Shown piece after piece: positions 26,220-35,110 of a stretch of 64,000 bases of DNA. The notes under the pieces were generated by a model, which saw only the letters and a list, made by a program, of their open reading frames with translations, had not been told where the DNA came from and did no database searches. The DNA is from Nitrosomonas sp. (GTDB lineage: Bacteria; Pseudomonadota; Gammaproteobacteria; Burkholderiales; Nitrosomonadaceae). The position numbers and the translations under genes are program-made. Positions within the stretch are counted from its first letter, which is position 1. The number at the start of each line of letters is the position of its first letter. Location of the stretch: NCBI GenBank assembly GCA_019745325.1, contig JAIETK010000003.1, positions 1 to 64,000 of the forward strand. Direction: 5' to 3'.

Positions 26220-27581
26220 ATGTCTGAAACGACCGAGCATGCCCCCGCTCCACCTGCCCCGGTATCCTTTTGGGAAGCATTCCGGTATTGGCTTAAGCTC
26301 GGTTTCATCAGTTTCGGCGGGCCAGCCGGCCAAATCAGCTTGATGCATCAAGAATTGGTCGAACGACGGCGTTGGATTTCTGAACAACGCTTTATGCATG
26401 CGTTGAATTATACGATGGTATTACCCGGCCCGGAGGCTCAGCAATTGGCGATTTACATCGGCTGGCTGATGCATGGCACTTGGGGCGGAATTGTTGCCGG
26501 CACGTTATTTGTATTACCGTCTCTGTTCATTTTAATGGCTCTGACATGGATATACTTAATTTACAGCGAGATTCCAGCGGTTGCCGGAATTTTGTACGGT
26601 ATCAAACCCGCGGTAACCGCCATTATTATTTTCGCGGCTTATCGTATCGGTTCCAGAGCTTTAAGAAACAACCTATTGCGTATTATCGCAATATTAGCCT
26701 TTGTCGCGATCTTTGTTTTTGATCTTCCCTTTCCTTACATCGTGTTGTCGGCTGGTTTGATTGGTTATACCGGCGCTCATTTTATGCCGGATAAATTTCA
26801 GGCCGGCAAGCACGCTATCGATTCAAGCCATAGCTACGGCCCCGCAGTAATCGATAACAATACACCGGTTCCCGAACACGCTCGCTTCAAATGGAGCCGT
26901 TTCATTGTCTTTGCGTTGACCGGACTCTCAAGCTGGTTCGCAGTAATGTCTCTGTTAGCCGTTCAATTTGACTGGGATGGCACCTTGACACAAATGGGTT
27001 GGTTTTTCACCAAAGCAGCCTTAATGACATTTGGCGGCGCTTATGCAGTCTTGCCATATGTTTTTCAAGGCGGCGTCGAGCACTACGCTTGGTTGAGCGC
27101 AACGCAAATGATCGATGGATTGGCTTTGGGTGAAACAACGCCGGGACCGCTCATCATGATTGTTGCTTTTGTAGGATTCGTCGGCGGCTGGACAAAAGCG
27201 CTCTTTGGAGGGGATTTACTGTATCTGGCAGGTATTGCCGGTGCAATTACTGCAACATTTTTTACGTTTCTACCGTCTTTTCTTTTTATCTTGCTGGGCG
27301 CTCCCGCAGTCGAAGCTACCCGGCACGACATCAAATTCACAGCGCCGCTGACCGGCATCACCGCGGCCGTGGTCGGTGTTATTGTGAATCTGGCGGTTTT
27401 CTTTGCTTACCATGTTCTCTGGCCAAACGGTTTTGGAGGGTCATTTGAATGGTTTTCGGCCGTGATCGGTATCCTGACATTCTTTGCCTTATTCAAATTC
27501 AAAGTTGGAATTGTGACCGCCATCTGCGCCTGTGCAACTGTAGGATTTGGGTATTCCATTTTACTAACACATATCAGTTGA
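26220..27581 (+). CDS. chrA: Chromate transporter ChrA
   Basis: A CHR-family inner-membrane transporter of 453 aa with two homologous halves. The first starts WEAFRYWLKLGFISFGGPAGQISLMH and the second FFTKAALMTFGGAYAVLPYV; both carry the family's FGGPxxQ/FGGAY signature, and GLALGETTPGPLIM is the second-half Pro-Gly motif. It exports chromate, giving resistance. A good Shine-Dalgarno (GAAGGAAC) precedes the ATG. The neighbouring efflux pump and oxidase suggest a metal-stress region. Confidence 0.93.
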   Translation: MSETTEHAPAPPAPVSFWEAFRYWLKLGFISFGGPAGQISLMHQELVERRRWISEQRFMHALNYTMVLPGPEAQQLAIYIGWLMHGTWGGIVAGTLFVLPSLFILMALTWIYLIYSEIPAVAGILYGIKPAVTAIIIFAAYRIGSRALRNNLLRIIAILAFVAIFVFDLPFPYIVLSAGLIGYTGAHFMPDKFQAGKHAIDSSHSYGPAVIDNNTPVPEHARFKWSRFIVFALTGLSSWFAVMSLLAVQFDWDGTLTQMGWFFTKAALMTFGGAYAVLPYVFQGGVEHYAWLSATQMIDGLALGETTPGPLIMIVAFVGFVGGWTKALFGGDLLYLAGIAGAITATFFTFLPSFLFILLGAPAVEATRHDIKFTAPLTGITAAVVGVIVNLAVFFAYHVLWPNGFGGSFEWFSAVIGILTFFALFKFKVGIVTAICACATVGFGYSILLTHIS

Positions 27582-27640
27582 AACCGGATTGCAAAATCTA
27601 TTTTTATCCGATATCGAGCAACCCGCACGGCTAACGACAT

Positions 27641-27667
27641 TAAAGAAACTTAATTTTAATTCGTTAA
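27641..27667 (+). promoter_or_regulatory. Candidate sigma-28 (FliA) promoter for the flagellinolysin gene
   Basis: TAAA, then exactly 15 bases, then TTCGTTAA resembles the flagellar class-3 consensus TAAA-N15-GCCGATAA. The spacing is exact and five of eight bases match in the -10 part. It ends 31 bases before the flagellin start codon, a typical place. Confidence 0.5.
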
Positions 27668-27698
27668 TTAGCGATACTTATGTTGCTATCAAAAGAAA

Positions 27699-29420
27699 AT
27701 GGCTTTATCGATTAATACAAATTTGGGTGCGCTGAATACTTCACGGTATTTGTCGGCAACCACCACGGATCTTAGCCGCTCCTTAGAGCGGCTATCATCG
27801 GGTATACGTATTAATAGCGCTAGAGACGATGCGGCCGGTCTCGCGATTTCAGAGCGAATGACCGCTCAGATACGCGGCTTGACTCAAGCCACCAGAAATG
27901 CCAATGATGGAATTTCGATGCTGCAAACAGCTGATGGCGCATTGACTTCCATGACTTCCTCATTGCAGCGTATTCGTGAATTATCCATCCAAGCTGCCAA
28001 CTCAACCAATAGCCTTGCCGACAAAAAAGCGCTTCAGGAAGAAGCCAATCAGCTGATCCAAGAATTAGAAAAGGTTTCGACGACCAGCATCTTTAACGGC
28101 GATAAAATTTTCGACTTTTCCGGAAGCAGTGTTCTCGGCGATTCCAATCAGTTAGCGGTAGTCTACGGACTGCAGTATGGTTGGCTCGAAGAAGCGGAAA
28201 ATATGATACAGCAGTATTTTGGAATTTCTGCGGATGGCGCTGATATGAATATCGAACTGACGACTTTCACCGACGGCGCCGGTGGTACTGCGGCCCGGGT
28301 TGTCGGTTCAATACCCGGCACTTACACAGGTAAAGCAACGGATGTTAAGCTCCAAATTGATATGAGCGATTTTACACCGCCTAATTTGCCAAACGGTGGC
28401 ACTGCGCCATTTTACAACGATCGTATTATTGCGCATGAAATGGTGCACGCCGTGATGTACCGCAGCATGAATATCGGTTCAATGTTCAATCCAGTAGTCG
28501 ATCAAACCTGGTTTCTGGAAGGTGCCGCCGAATTTATTCATGGCGCCGATGAACGTTTGCAATCCTCGATTGGTAGTGTCGGTATCGGTGGTGTTATGGC
28601 TAGAGCCGCAACTTTTGGTTCAGCAGGCGCAGCCTGGGGAGGGTCATCGGATGATTATTCCGCCGCTTATTCAGCAGTCCGTTACTTGCACCAAGTCATC
28701 AAAGATAACGGCGGTTCCGGTATCAGCGATGTTATGGTTTATTTGAACCAGAATCAGAGCGCCACCTTAAGCGATGCGATCAGTGCCGCTACCAGCGGTC
28801 TGTATGCAAACGCCGACGCTTTTAATGCAGACTTTGTTGCAAATGGCGCAGCCTATATTGCAAGTATGAACCTTACCGACAGCGATACCGGAGCAATTGG
28901 CGGTTCGAATGCCGATGGCGGCTCCGTTAAAACTGCTGAAAGCGTTGTCGCTGATACCGGTTCACGTGGCGGAACCAATCCAACCAGCGGATTCAATGAA
29001 ATCTGGGAAGACATCGAAGCAGCAACATTCGGAAACAACAAGCGTTTGCAAGTCGGTGCAAATAAAGCCGACACCCTGGATATCAGCATGGGCGCAGTCA
29101 ACACGGGGGCACTCAGTATTCAAGATCTGGATTTGATCAACAATGCCGGATTCACGACTTTTAAGGTTGATCTGGCGCTCAATCACATTAACGAAGAGCG
29201 ATCGAAAATCGGCGCACAATTAAACCGTTTGCAGTCAGTCATCAACAATAATCAAACCAGCGTGGAGTCGGCGGTTGCCAGCAAGTCACGAATACAAGAT
29301 ACCGACTATGCTGTTGAAACAACTTCGCTCACAAAAACACAAATCATGCAACAAGCTGCCACTGCGGTGCTAGCACAGGCAAATTCTTCCCCGCAAATGC
29401 TATTAGCGCTGCTTTCTTGA
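27699..29420 (+). CDS. Flagellinolysin: flagellin with an inserted zinc metalloprotease domain
   Basis: A 573-aa protein. Residues 1 to about 145 are a canonical flagellin N-terminus (MALSINTNLGALNTSRYL, LSSGIRINSARDDAAGLAIS) and about 475-573 a flagellin C-terminus (ending LAQANSSPQMLLALLS). The variable central region, normally exposed on the filament, holds a gluzincin-type protease domain with H246-E-M-V-H250 and the third ligand region WFLEGAAEF, E274, 28 residues after the catalytic E247. This architecture matches the reported flagellinolysin family, whose filaments are proteolytic. No other flagellar gene is adjacent. Confidence 0.92.
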   Translation: MALSINTNLGALNTSRYLSATTTDLSRSLERLSSGIRINSARDDAAGLAISERMTAQIRGLTQATRNANDGISMLQTADGALTSMTSSLQRIRELSIQAANSTNSLADKKALQEEANQLIQELEKVSTTSIFNGDKIFDFSGSSVLGDSNQLAVVYGLQYGWLEEAENMIQQYFGISADGADMNIELTTFTDGAGGTAARVVGSIPGTYTGKATDVKLQIDMSDFTPPNLPNGGTAPFYNDRIIAHEMVHAVMYRSMNIGSMFNPVVDQTWFLEGAAEFIHGADERLQSSIGSVGIGGVMARAATFGSAGAAWGGSSDDYSAAYSAVRYLHQVIKDNGGSGISDVMVYLNQNQSATLSDAISAATSGLYANADAFNADFVANGAAYIASMNLTDSDTGAIGGSNADGGSVKTAESVVADTGSRGGTNPTSGFNEIWEDIEAATFGNNKRLQVGANKADTLDISMGAVNTGALSIQDLDLINNAGFTTFKVDLALNHINEERSKIGAQLNRLQSVINNNQTSVESAVASKSRIQDTDYAVETTSLTKTQIMQQAATAVLAQANSSPQMLLALLS

Positions 29421-29604
29421 TTCACCCGTTTTCGGCATCCCGCCTTCTGTATCCAGAAATTTTCTAACACTCAATCACTTAAGCATAAAGTAGATTACTT
29501 GTCATGTTTGAACTGATACACTGATTATTGTGTTTCAGATAAATCATGCGCTGCGTTGTTGGTCGCGTACAGTTTTTATCTCACTGATGGATAGGAGATT
29601 AATC

Positions 29605-31227
29605 ATGACAAATATTAATTATAAAAGACGTCAATTCATACAATACGCAGCAGCAAGCACACTTGCCGCAACAATCCCGGAATTGAGTTTTGCAAGAACG
29701 CAAGGAAGCAACATGACACCCAATCCTTCGTTCAAAGCCGATGTAGAAATCGCACTGAATGCTCAAACTGCCGATGTTTCCATTTTGCCCGGTCCGCTCA
29801 CGCATGTCTTTAAATACACTGGCAAACTGCTCAAAGGACCTTCATCTACGCTCAAAGAGTTGCCGGGTTATTTAGGCCCTATTCTTAATTTCGAGCGAGG
29901 TCAGAAAGTTCGAATCTATTTCAGCAACCAATTGCCGGAGCCCTGCATTACGCACTGGCACGGCATGCATGTTCCTCAGCCGATGGACGGGCATCCGATG
30001 TATGCCATTCACCGGGACGAACAGTATATCTATGAATTTGAGGTAGCCAACCCTGCTGGAACCAATTGGTATCATTCGCATACCCACGAATTAACCGCGC
30101 CGCAAGTTTATCAAGGCTTAGCAGGACTTATCACGGTATCCGATGAAATTGAACGGAAATTAGGCCTGCCCAGCGGCGAATTCGATGTCCCGCTAATCAT
30201 TCAGGATCGCAGCTTCTCCAGCAATAATCAACTTCGCTACATTCTAGGCATGCACCAAAGAATGCGGGGTTTTCATGGGGATGTCATTCTAGTGAACGGA
30301 CAGAAAGACTATTCCATTCCAGTAAAAACCAGAGCCTATCGCTTGCGCATTTTGAATGGATCTAACGCAAGGATTTATAAACTCGGCTGGAGCGATGGCA
30401 CACCGGTTACAGCAATTGCTACCGACGGCGGTTTACTGGAAAAGCCGCAAAACTTGCCCTATGTGATGCTTGCTCCGGCTGAACGTATAGAGTTGTGGAT
30501 TGATTTCAGCGGCCGCGAACCGGGTTCTGATGTCACGTTGCAGAGCTTGGTTTTTGGCGACTCATCTCATATGGAAAGCGGCATGCGGGGAGGGATGCGC
30601 CGTGGCATGGGAGGCGGCGGGATGGGCATGATGGGTGCTGCCTTTGGTCAGGATGAAGCAATCACCATCGCAAAATTCCAGATTACCGAACAGATCGGCG
30701 ACTCGCCGAAGTTACCGGAAACATTAGTCTCCATGCCTCGTTTCACGCTTCAAGATGTCACCCATTCTGACAGAATCGTTCCAATCGCCATCGGCATGCG
30801 GCATATGTCGTTCCAGCTAAACGGCAGAACATTCGACATGTACGACTACATGGAAACTGAGAAAATTCCGGTTAATACCATTCAGAGAATCAAGATATTT
30901 CACGACAACCTGGGAATGGGCGGCGGCATGCGCCGCGGCGGACGCGGTGGAGGCATGGGGATGATGATGTCGATACCTCATCCCATCCATTTACATGGCC
31001 AGCAGTTTCAGATCCTCTCGCGGACGCAAATACATCAGGATAGCGGTTACGAAACTGTGAAACACGGTTTTATCAACAGCGGTTGGAAAGATACCGTTTT
31101 GGTAATGCCCGGAGAAGAAATTGAGATTATCAAGCCATTCAATGATTTCAAAGGCTTTTTTCTTTACCATTGCCACAATCTCGAACACGAAGATATGGGT
31201 ATGATGCGAAATTTCTATGTTAGCTGA
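29605..31227 (+). CDS. Tat-exported Met-rich multicopper oxidase
   Basis: A periplasmic laccase-like oxidase, 540 aa. The start MTNINYKRRQF is preceded by a good Shine-Dalgarno (TAGGAGA) and gives a twin-arginine signal; a longer frame upstream is rejected. All four copper motifs are present: HWHG (about 117), HSH (about 157), HPIHLHG, and HCHNLEHEDMGM with the type-1 Cys, two His and an axial Met. Two Gly-Met-Arg-rich loops (GGMRRGMGGGGMGMMG and GGGMRRGGRGGGMGMMM) resemble the Met-rich segments that bind Cu(I) in CueO-type oxidases. A copper-detoxifying role is likely. Confidence 0.93.
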   Translation: MTNINYKRRQFIQYAAASTLAATIPELSFARTQGSNMTPNPSFKADVEIALNAQTADVSILPGPLTHVFKYTGKLLKGPSSTLKELPGYLGPILNFERGQKVRIYFSNQLPEPCITHWHGMHVPQPMDGHPMYAIHRDEQYIYEFEVANPAGTNWYHSHTHELTAPQVYQGLAGLITVSDEIERKLGLPSGEFDVPLIIQDRSFSSNNQLRYILGMHQRMRGFHGDVILVNGQKDYSIPVKTRAYRLRILNGSNARIYKLGWSDGTPVTAIATDGGLLEKPQNLPYVMLAPAERIELWIDFSGREPGSDVTLQSLVFGDSSHMESGMRGGMRRGMGGGGMGMMGAAFGQDEAITIAKFQITEQIGDSPKLPETLVSMPRFTLQDVTHSDRIVPIAIGMRHMSFQLNGRTFDMYDYMETEKIPVNTIQRIKIFHDNLGMGGGMRRGGRGGGMGMMMSIPHPIHLHGQQFQILSRTQIHQDSGYETVKHGFINSGWKDTVLVMPGEEIEIIKPFNDFKGFFLYHCHNLEHEDMGMMRNFYVS

Positions 31228-31244
31228 AGTGTGAGAACTTTCAA

Positions 31245-31942
31245 GATTTCTCTTCAGCTTATCATATTGTGTCGCAATTGCCCGATACTGTTTTAACCGG
31301 GCAAAAGCATTCTCCACCAAATGCCGGTATCTGTATAAGCTCCAATCCATATCTTCATTACCCTCCAGCGAGTTGCGCTTTCCCGGTATTACAACCTAAG
31401 CTCCTTGCTCCGTTATCTGCTCGCGCATACACTCACTGTCATAGCCCTTGTCCGCAACAATCGTCTTCGCGTCAGGCAGCCTGGCTATCAAATTAGGTGC
31501 TGCGGAGCAGTCATTGACTGCTCCGCCGGTGATTTCAAACTCAACTGGCAAGCCATGACCATCGACCGCAAAATGGATCTTTGTGGTATTGCCCGCACGG
31601 CTTTTCCCGATGGCTTGCGATTGTTGGCCTGCCGCTCCCGTATTATGCTGGTTGCCTTGACATAGCTGCCATCAAAAATTCCCACTCCCAATCCAGATCA
31701 ATAGTCAACGCCTTGAAAATCCTTAACCATTTGCTGCTAAACGACCACACGTTGAATCTTTTATAGATGGAATTCCAGCAACCGAACGCCTCAGGCAGAT
31801 CTCGCCACGGGCAACCTACACGCATTCGATACAGTATGCCTTCTACTGTCATACGCAGATTGCGCTTGTTATAAATCGCTTCTTGAAACAGAATCTTCTC
31901 CAGCTTCGACCAGAACTCATCATTGAGCATCAATCGGGGCAT
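31245..31942 (-). pseudogene. Decayed IS5-family transposase
   Basis: The N-terminal part (MPRLMLNDEFWSKLEKILF, GCPWRDLPEAFG) and the DDE part (DGSYVKA, SQAIGKSRAGNTTKIHFAVD, ADKGYDSE, then DMDWSLYRYRHLVENAFARL) lie on the minus strand in different frames. After DGSYVKA a single-base loss shifts the frame. A TAG stops it in ITEQGA*VVIPG. The last 15 or so residues after YDKLKRN are missing, 20-odd bases from the multicopper oxidase stop. The element is dead; its terminal repeats were not clearly identified. Confidence 0.85.
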
Positions 31943-32231
31943 CACAAACTCGTTTTGTTGTTGGTATAGGAACCTCAATATTACGAGTTTGCTTCTTTCT
32001 ATGAAATACTTATCTCTAAATGCCAACAGATTCTATAGTGTGGCAGGAAGGAAATAATACAGGACAAGTGTACTACTTAATCAGTAGTAATATCCTATAT
32101 ATTTCCTATCCGATTGGACTTATCTTCTTGATAGATATTAAACAACCAGTTTCTAATTTTTCAGTTTTTTAATATCGGCAGAAGGAAACTAGCTTCTGTA
32201 ATTATAAAATTCTCAAAGGGGGCAATACATT

Positions 32232-32867
32232 ATGCGTACTTTAATGATTATGAGTTTACTTGCTTTGACAAGTGGTCCGGTTGCCGCTGCGTCTTGGCAA
32301 ATTGGTGATAACGATGGATATGGCATTGGCATTTGCGACAATTGTTCTCACCCATTTAATGGTGCTACGGCAAATTTTGATGGTAGAAGCGCAGCGGAAA
32401 TGGCGGCAACCGATGGTGCGCAATATACTGATACTTATAGCACTACGCATCCCGGTTACAGCCCGCATGGCTCTGAAACTGTAGCCACATTCCATTTCAC
32501 TGGACTGGGAAGCGGATGGGCTTTAGGCCATTTGGAAATTGATATGGCTGATTTTCAAGCAACTGCGTTTGGCCCAGTCATAACAACATTTAATGGCATC
32601 GTGCAAGACTTTTCGTATAACGATGGTTTCCCGAATACGTTGATCCATTACTATACATTGACGGGCGCTGTGCTTGATTCAATCAATGCCACGGGAGAAT
32701 TGACAATTGTTGTTGACCGCAACGCATCAGTAGATTTTTATGGTTTTGACTATCTAAAACTAAGTGATGTAGCAGCACCACCAGTACCAGAACCCGAAAC
32801 CTATGTCATGTTATTGATGGGTTTAGGATTATTGGGATTTTCATTACGCAATAAAAAACTAGCTTAG
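32232..32867 (+). CDS. PEP-CTERM-anchored exported protein
   Basis: A 211-aa protein with a signal peptide (MRTLMIMSLLALTSGPVAAA) and a classic C-terminal sorting signal: VPEPETYVMLLMGLGLLGFS followed by a basic tail (RNKKLA). Such proteins are processed by an exosortase and usually linked to exopolysaccharide export; the exosortase is not in this window. The body is Gly/Asp/Thr-rich and looks beta-structured (DNCSHPFNGATANFDG, ATFHFTGLGSGWALGHLEID). A ribosome-binding site AAAGGGGG precedes the ATG. The function of the body is unknown. Confidence 0.88.
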   Translation: MRTLMIMSLLALTSGPVAAASWQIGDNDGYGIGICDNCSHPFNGATANFDGRSAAEMAATDGAQYTDTYSTTHPGYSPHGSETVATFHFTGLGSGWALGHLEIDMADFQATAFGPVITTFNGIVQDFSYNDGFPNTLIHYYTLTGAVLDSINATGELTIVVDRNASVDFYGFDYLKLSDVAAPPVPEPETYVMLLMGLGLLGFSLRNKKLA

Positions 32868-32877
32868 TAATAACCCC

Positions 32878-32906
32878 AAAACTGCCTGGTTTTACCGGGC
32901 AGTTTT
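32878..32906 (+). terminator. Rho-independent terminator after the PEP-CTERM gene
   Basis: AAAACTGCCTGG (32878-32889) pairs with CCGGGCAGTTTT (32895-32906), a 12-bp stem with one G-T pair and a 5-nt loop, ending in a T-run. It lies 10 bases after the PEP-CTERM stop codon and may serve both strands. Confidence 0.9.
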
Positions 32907-32909
32907 CAT

Positions 32910-33172
32910 TTAACCGTTTGTATCCGACATTACCTCAATCAGCGGAAAGCAAGTTTTTCTCAATGTTTCATACTGAATCACTACTCGTTGCGCGTCTGCG
33001 GCAAGCTCCCAAAGATCCTGTTCAATCTGACCGGGAAGTCTGATTCTTTCGGCTCCGTCACCGGAGATTCCGGCACTCTGAGTTTCTTTTATTGCTCCAG
33101 CGGCACGATCTGCACAGTTCTGGGCGTCGATCCACAGCCCGCGAATACCAGCGAAATTATTATTAAGAGACC
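32910..33172 (-). pseudogene. Frameshifted remnant of an Rz1/LysC-like spanin lipoprotein
   Basis: In one minus frame the sequence reads LLIIISLVFAGCGSTPRTVQ and continues IVPLEQ to a TAA at 33089-33091, a lipobox (FAGC) and TPR-TVQIVP pattern typical of phage outer-membrane spanins. Another frame then reads RLPGQIEQDLWELAADAQ and QYETLRKTC to 32910, resembling the helical tail of such spanins. There is no start codon in the lipoprotein frame. The upstream edge is GAGACCTTTGCAAAA-like sequence that could be an insertion-element end. An intact 89-codon frame from a TTG spans the region but mixes the two frames' content. Confidence 0.4.
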
Positions 33173-33282
33173 TTTGCAAAATGACGCAAATTTGCCATTT
33201 CAGAGTAACTTCGGATTAATCTGTGAAGAGATTGGTTAGTTGTAGTCATTTTTTCGCAAATAAGCCAAGAATAATATGAGAG

Positions 33283-33420
33283 AAACACTGATTAATAAGT
33301 ACACAAGCGGACTGCCTTGTTGCGCGGCACTCGCTCCCTCGCCTATCTGATTGATTTGTCTCGGTCACTGCGTTCCGTGCGCCTCGCCCTTCATCGCATT
33401 CGCCGAATTAATCAGCGCTT
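33283..33420 (+). repeat. MITE-like 138-bp repeat, copy 2
   Basis: Ends AAACACTGATTAAT (33283-33296) and ATTAATCAGCGCTT (33407-33420) are the same terminal inverted repeats as copy 1, the left one with two changes. The interior aligns with copy 1 (CGCCTATCTGATTGATTTG, GCGTTCCGTGCGCCTCG, TTCATCGCATTCGCCG). It lies between the spanin remnant and the response-regulator gene. Confidence 0.8.
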
Positions 33421-33448
33421 CCTTGAAAGAACTTAACGCGAAACAAAC

Positions 33449-35089
33449 TTAAACAAGTCCATTCAATGACGCCATCAATCGTTTAAAGCGGGGTTCTCCC
33501 GGAGATAGTTCGTTTGCCGCCGTAAGGCTGTTGCGCGCTTCCTCAACGAGGTCGGGTACGGAGCCGTTTTTTTGTATATAGGCAACAATTACATGCGCCA
33601 AATTCAATAATACCCGTACATTGGTCGGCATTGCGGCACGAGCTTCGCGCATTGCACCAAGCGCTTCTTCGTATTGTCCTTTACTAACCAGCAGTACCCC
33701 GCGATTCATCACGAGCATCGCTTCCTGGCGGGTGGATTCGATCAGTTGGCTGCCTTCCTCTTGCATCCCGGCTTGCTCGAATATTTCTGAAACATCTTTA
33801 TGCAAAGCCGTGTTCTCCGGATTATTCTTGATTTCGCTTTGCAACAATCGAATCGCTTTTTCCTTATCCCCAGCAACAAGCAATAAATGAGCGACTTCCA
33901 GCGATTCCTCGCTGGTTAAAGGACGCTCATCCTGGTTAGGCAATGATTGATCCAACTCTAAAGCGATCTGCGCGGCTTTCTCCACGTCACCGCTCTGATG
34001 GTGAATTATTCCCGCTGCAGCCAAAGCCCTGCGGCGAACATCATCACCGTTAAAATTCTTGGTAAGCTGTCCCAACACTCTCAGCGCTTCATCAGGATTT
34101 TTCTTTGTGCCGCATACTTTGACCAGCCCAAGATAACTATCCGCTTTCTTCAAAGCTGAGTTTTCACCCAGTGCAATACTTTTACGGAACGCACGTTCGG
34201 CATTTTCCAGCTTTCCAATTTTTAAAGATAAGCTCCCCAAATTCTGTTGCCGCATTACAGAATTGGGTGACAATTTGGTTGCGCGTTCCAGCACATCATT
34301 CGCACCTTCCAAATCATCCATCGCCTGTAGCGTTTGCGCCAGGAGATCATGGGCTTCAATATATGCCGGATTGAGTTCGATGGTTTCCTCCAACAGGGTC
34401 TTAGCTTGATCCCATTCATTCTTTTTGAGAAAAATTCTTGCCAACGCTACCTTGCTCCATGGTAACTCGCGCTTTGAGAGAATTTCTTCCAACAAATTCT
34501 GGGCTCGATCCAGCTCTCCCGTCATCCCTAGTAAATTGCATTTCGTGCGCAGTAAATCGAAGGTATTCGCTTTATCGGATACCAGTTTTTGATCACATAA
34601 ATTCAATGCTTCATCATAATTCGAACGCTTGATCGCCTGGTGAATCTCGGCAAAAACTTTCTTTCTCACCCAGATCTTTTCCAGCCGTGTGCATAAACTC
34701 ATTTCCGTAACCGGCTTAATCAAATACGCATCGGGTTGAAATTCCGCTGCACCGGTAACAGCTTCCGCGGCTTTCTCGGCGGAAATCATTACCCACAAAC
34801 AAGAAGAATCTACAAGCGAAAGATACTTCGCTTCCTCAAGCACTTGCTGACCATTTTTTCCCGCACCTAATACTAGATCGCACAAAACCACATCAAATTG
34901 CACTTTCTTCAGTATCGCAATGGCTTCTTCTCCCGTCGCAACCATATGCATTTTCTTAACATCGGCGCCGAGATTGCGAAAAATATCGCGCAAGATTGTA
35001 CGCATCTCCTGATAGTCATCGACAATCAGAATATTCTTTCCGGATAGATTCAAACTAACGGGAGAAAAATTGATAGAGCTCGTTATCAT
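33449..35089 (-). CDS. Response regulator with a receiver domain and TPR repeats
   Basis: Of 546 residues, about 15-135 form a CheY-like receiver with acidic D24/D25, phosphoacceptor D71 (DVVLCDLVLG) and K125 (YLIKP). The rest, about 150-546, is a series of TPR-like helix pairs (DRAQNLLEEILS, DQAKTLLEETIELNPAYIEAHDLL, NAERAFRKSIALG, EEALGAMREARAAMP). There is no DNA-binding or enzymatic output domain, so it should signal through protein contacts. It lies 21 bases after a histidine kinase on the same strand and is probably its partner; both follow the metallophore cluster. Confidence 0.9.
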   Translation of the reverse strand: MITSSINFSPVSLNLSGKNILIVDDYQEMRTILRDIFRNLGADVKKMHMVATGEEAIAILKKVQFDVVLCDLVLGAGKNGQQVLEEAKYLSLVDSSCLWVMISAEKAAEAVTGAAEFQPDAYLIKPVTEMSLCTRLEKIWVRKKVFAEIHQAIKRSNYDEALNLCDQKLVSDKANTFDLLRTKCNLLGMTGELDRAQNLLEEILSKRELPWSKVALARIFLKKNEWDQAKTLLEETIELNPAYIEAHDLLAQTLQAMDDLEGANDVLERATKLSPNSVMRQQNLGSLSLKIGKLENAERAFRKSIALGENSALKKADSYLGLVKVCGTKKNPDEALRVLGQLTKNFNGDDVRRRALAAAGIIHHQSGDVEKAAQIALELDQSLPNQDERPLTSEESLEVAHLLLVAGDKEKAIRLLQSEIKNNPENTALHKDVSEIFEQAGMQEEGSQLIESTRQEAMLVMNRGVLLVSKGQYEEALGAMREARAAMPTNVRVLLNLAHVIVAYIQKNGSVPDLVEEARNSLTAANELSPGEPRFKRLMASLNGLV

Positions 35090-35110
35090 GGTTTCAGATC
35101 TTGAAATTTA

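Noticed and set aside
30991-31350. 119-codon minus-strand ORF overlapping the 3' end of the multicopper oxidase
   Set aside because: Its first third is the tail of the decayed IS transposase and the rest is antisense to the oxidase; treated as part of the transposase pseudogene.
32910-33179. Intact 89-codon ORF from a TTG start
   Set aside because: Its N-terminal half is out of frame with a lipobox-like reading of the same DNA, so it is more likely a frameshifted spanin remnant than a gene; kept only as a pseudogene with low confidence.
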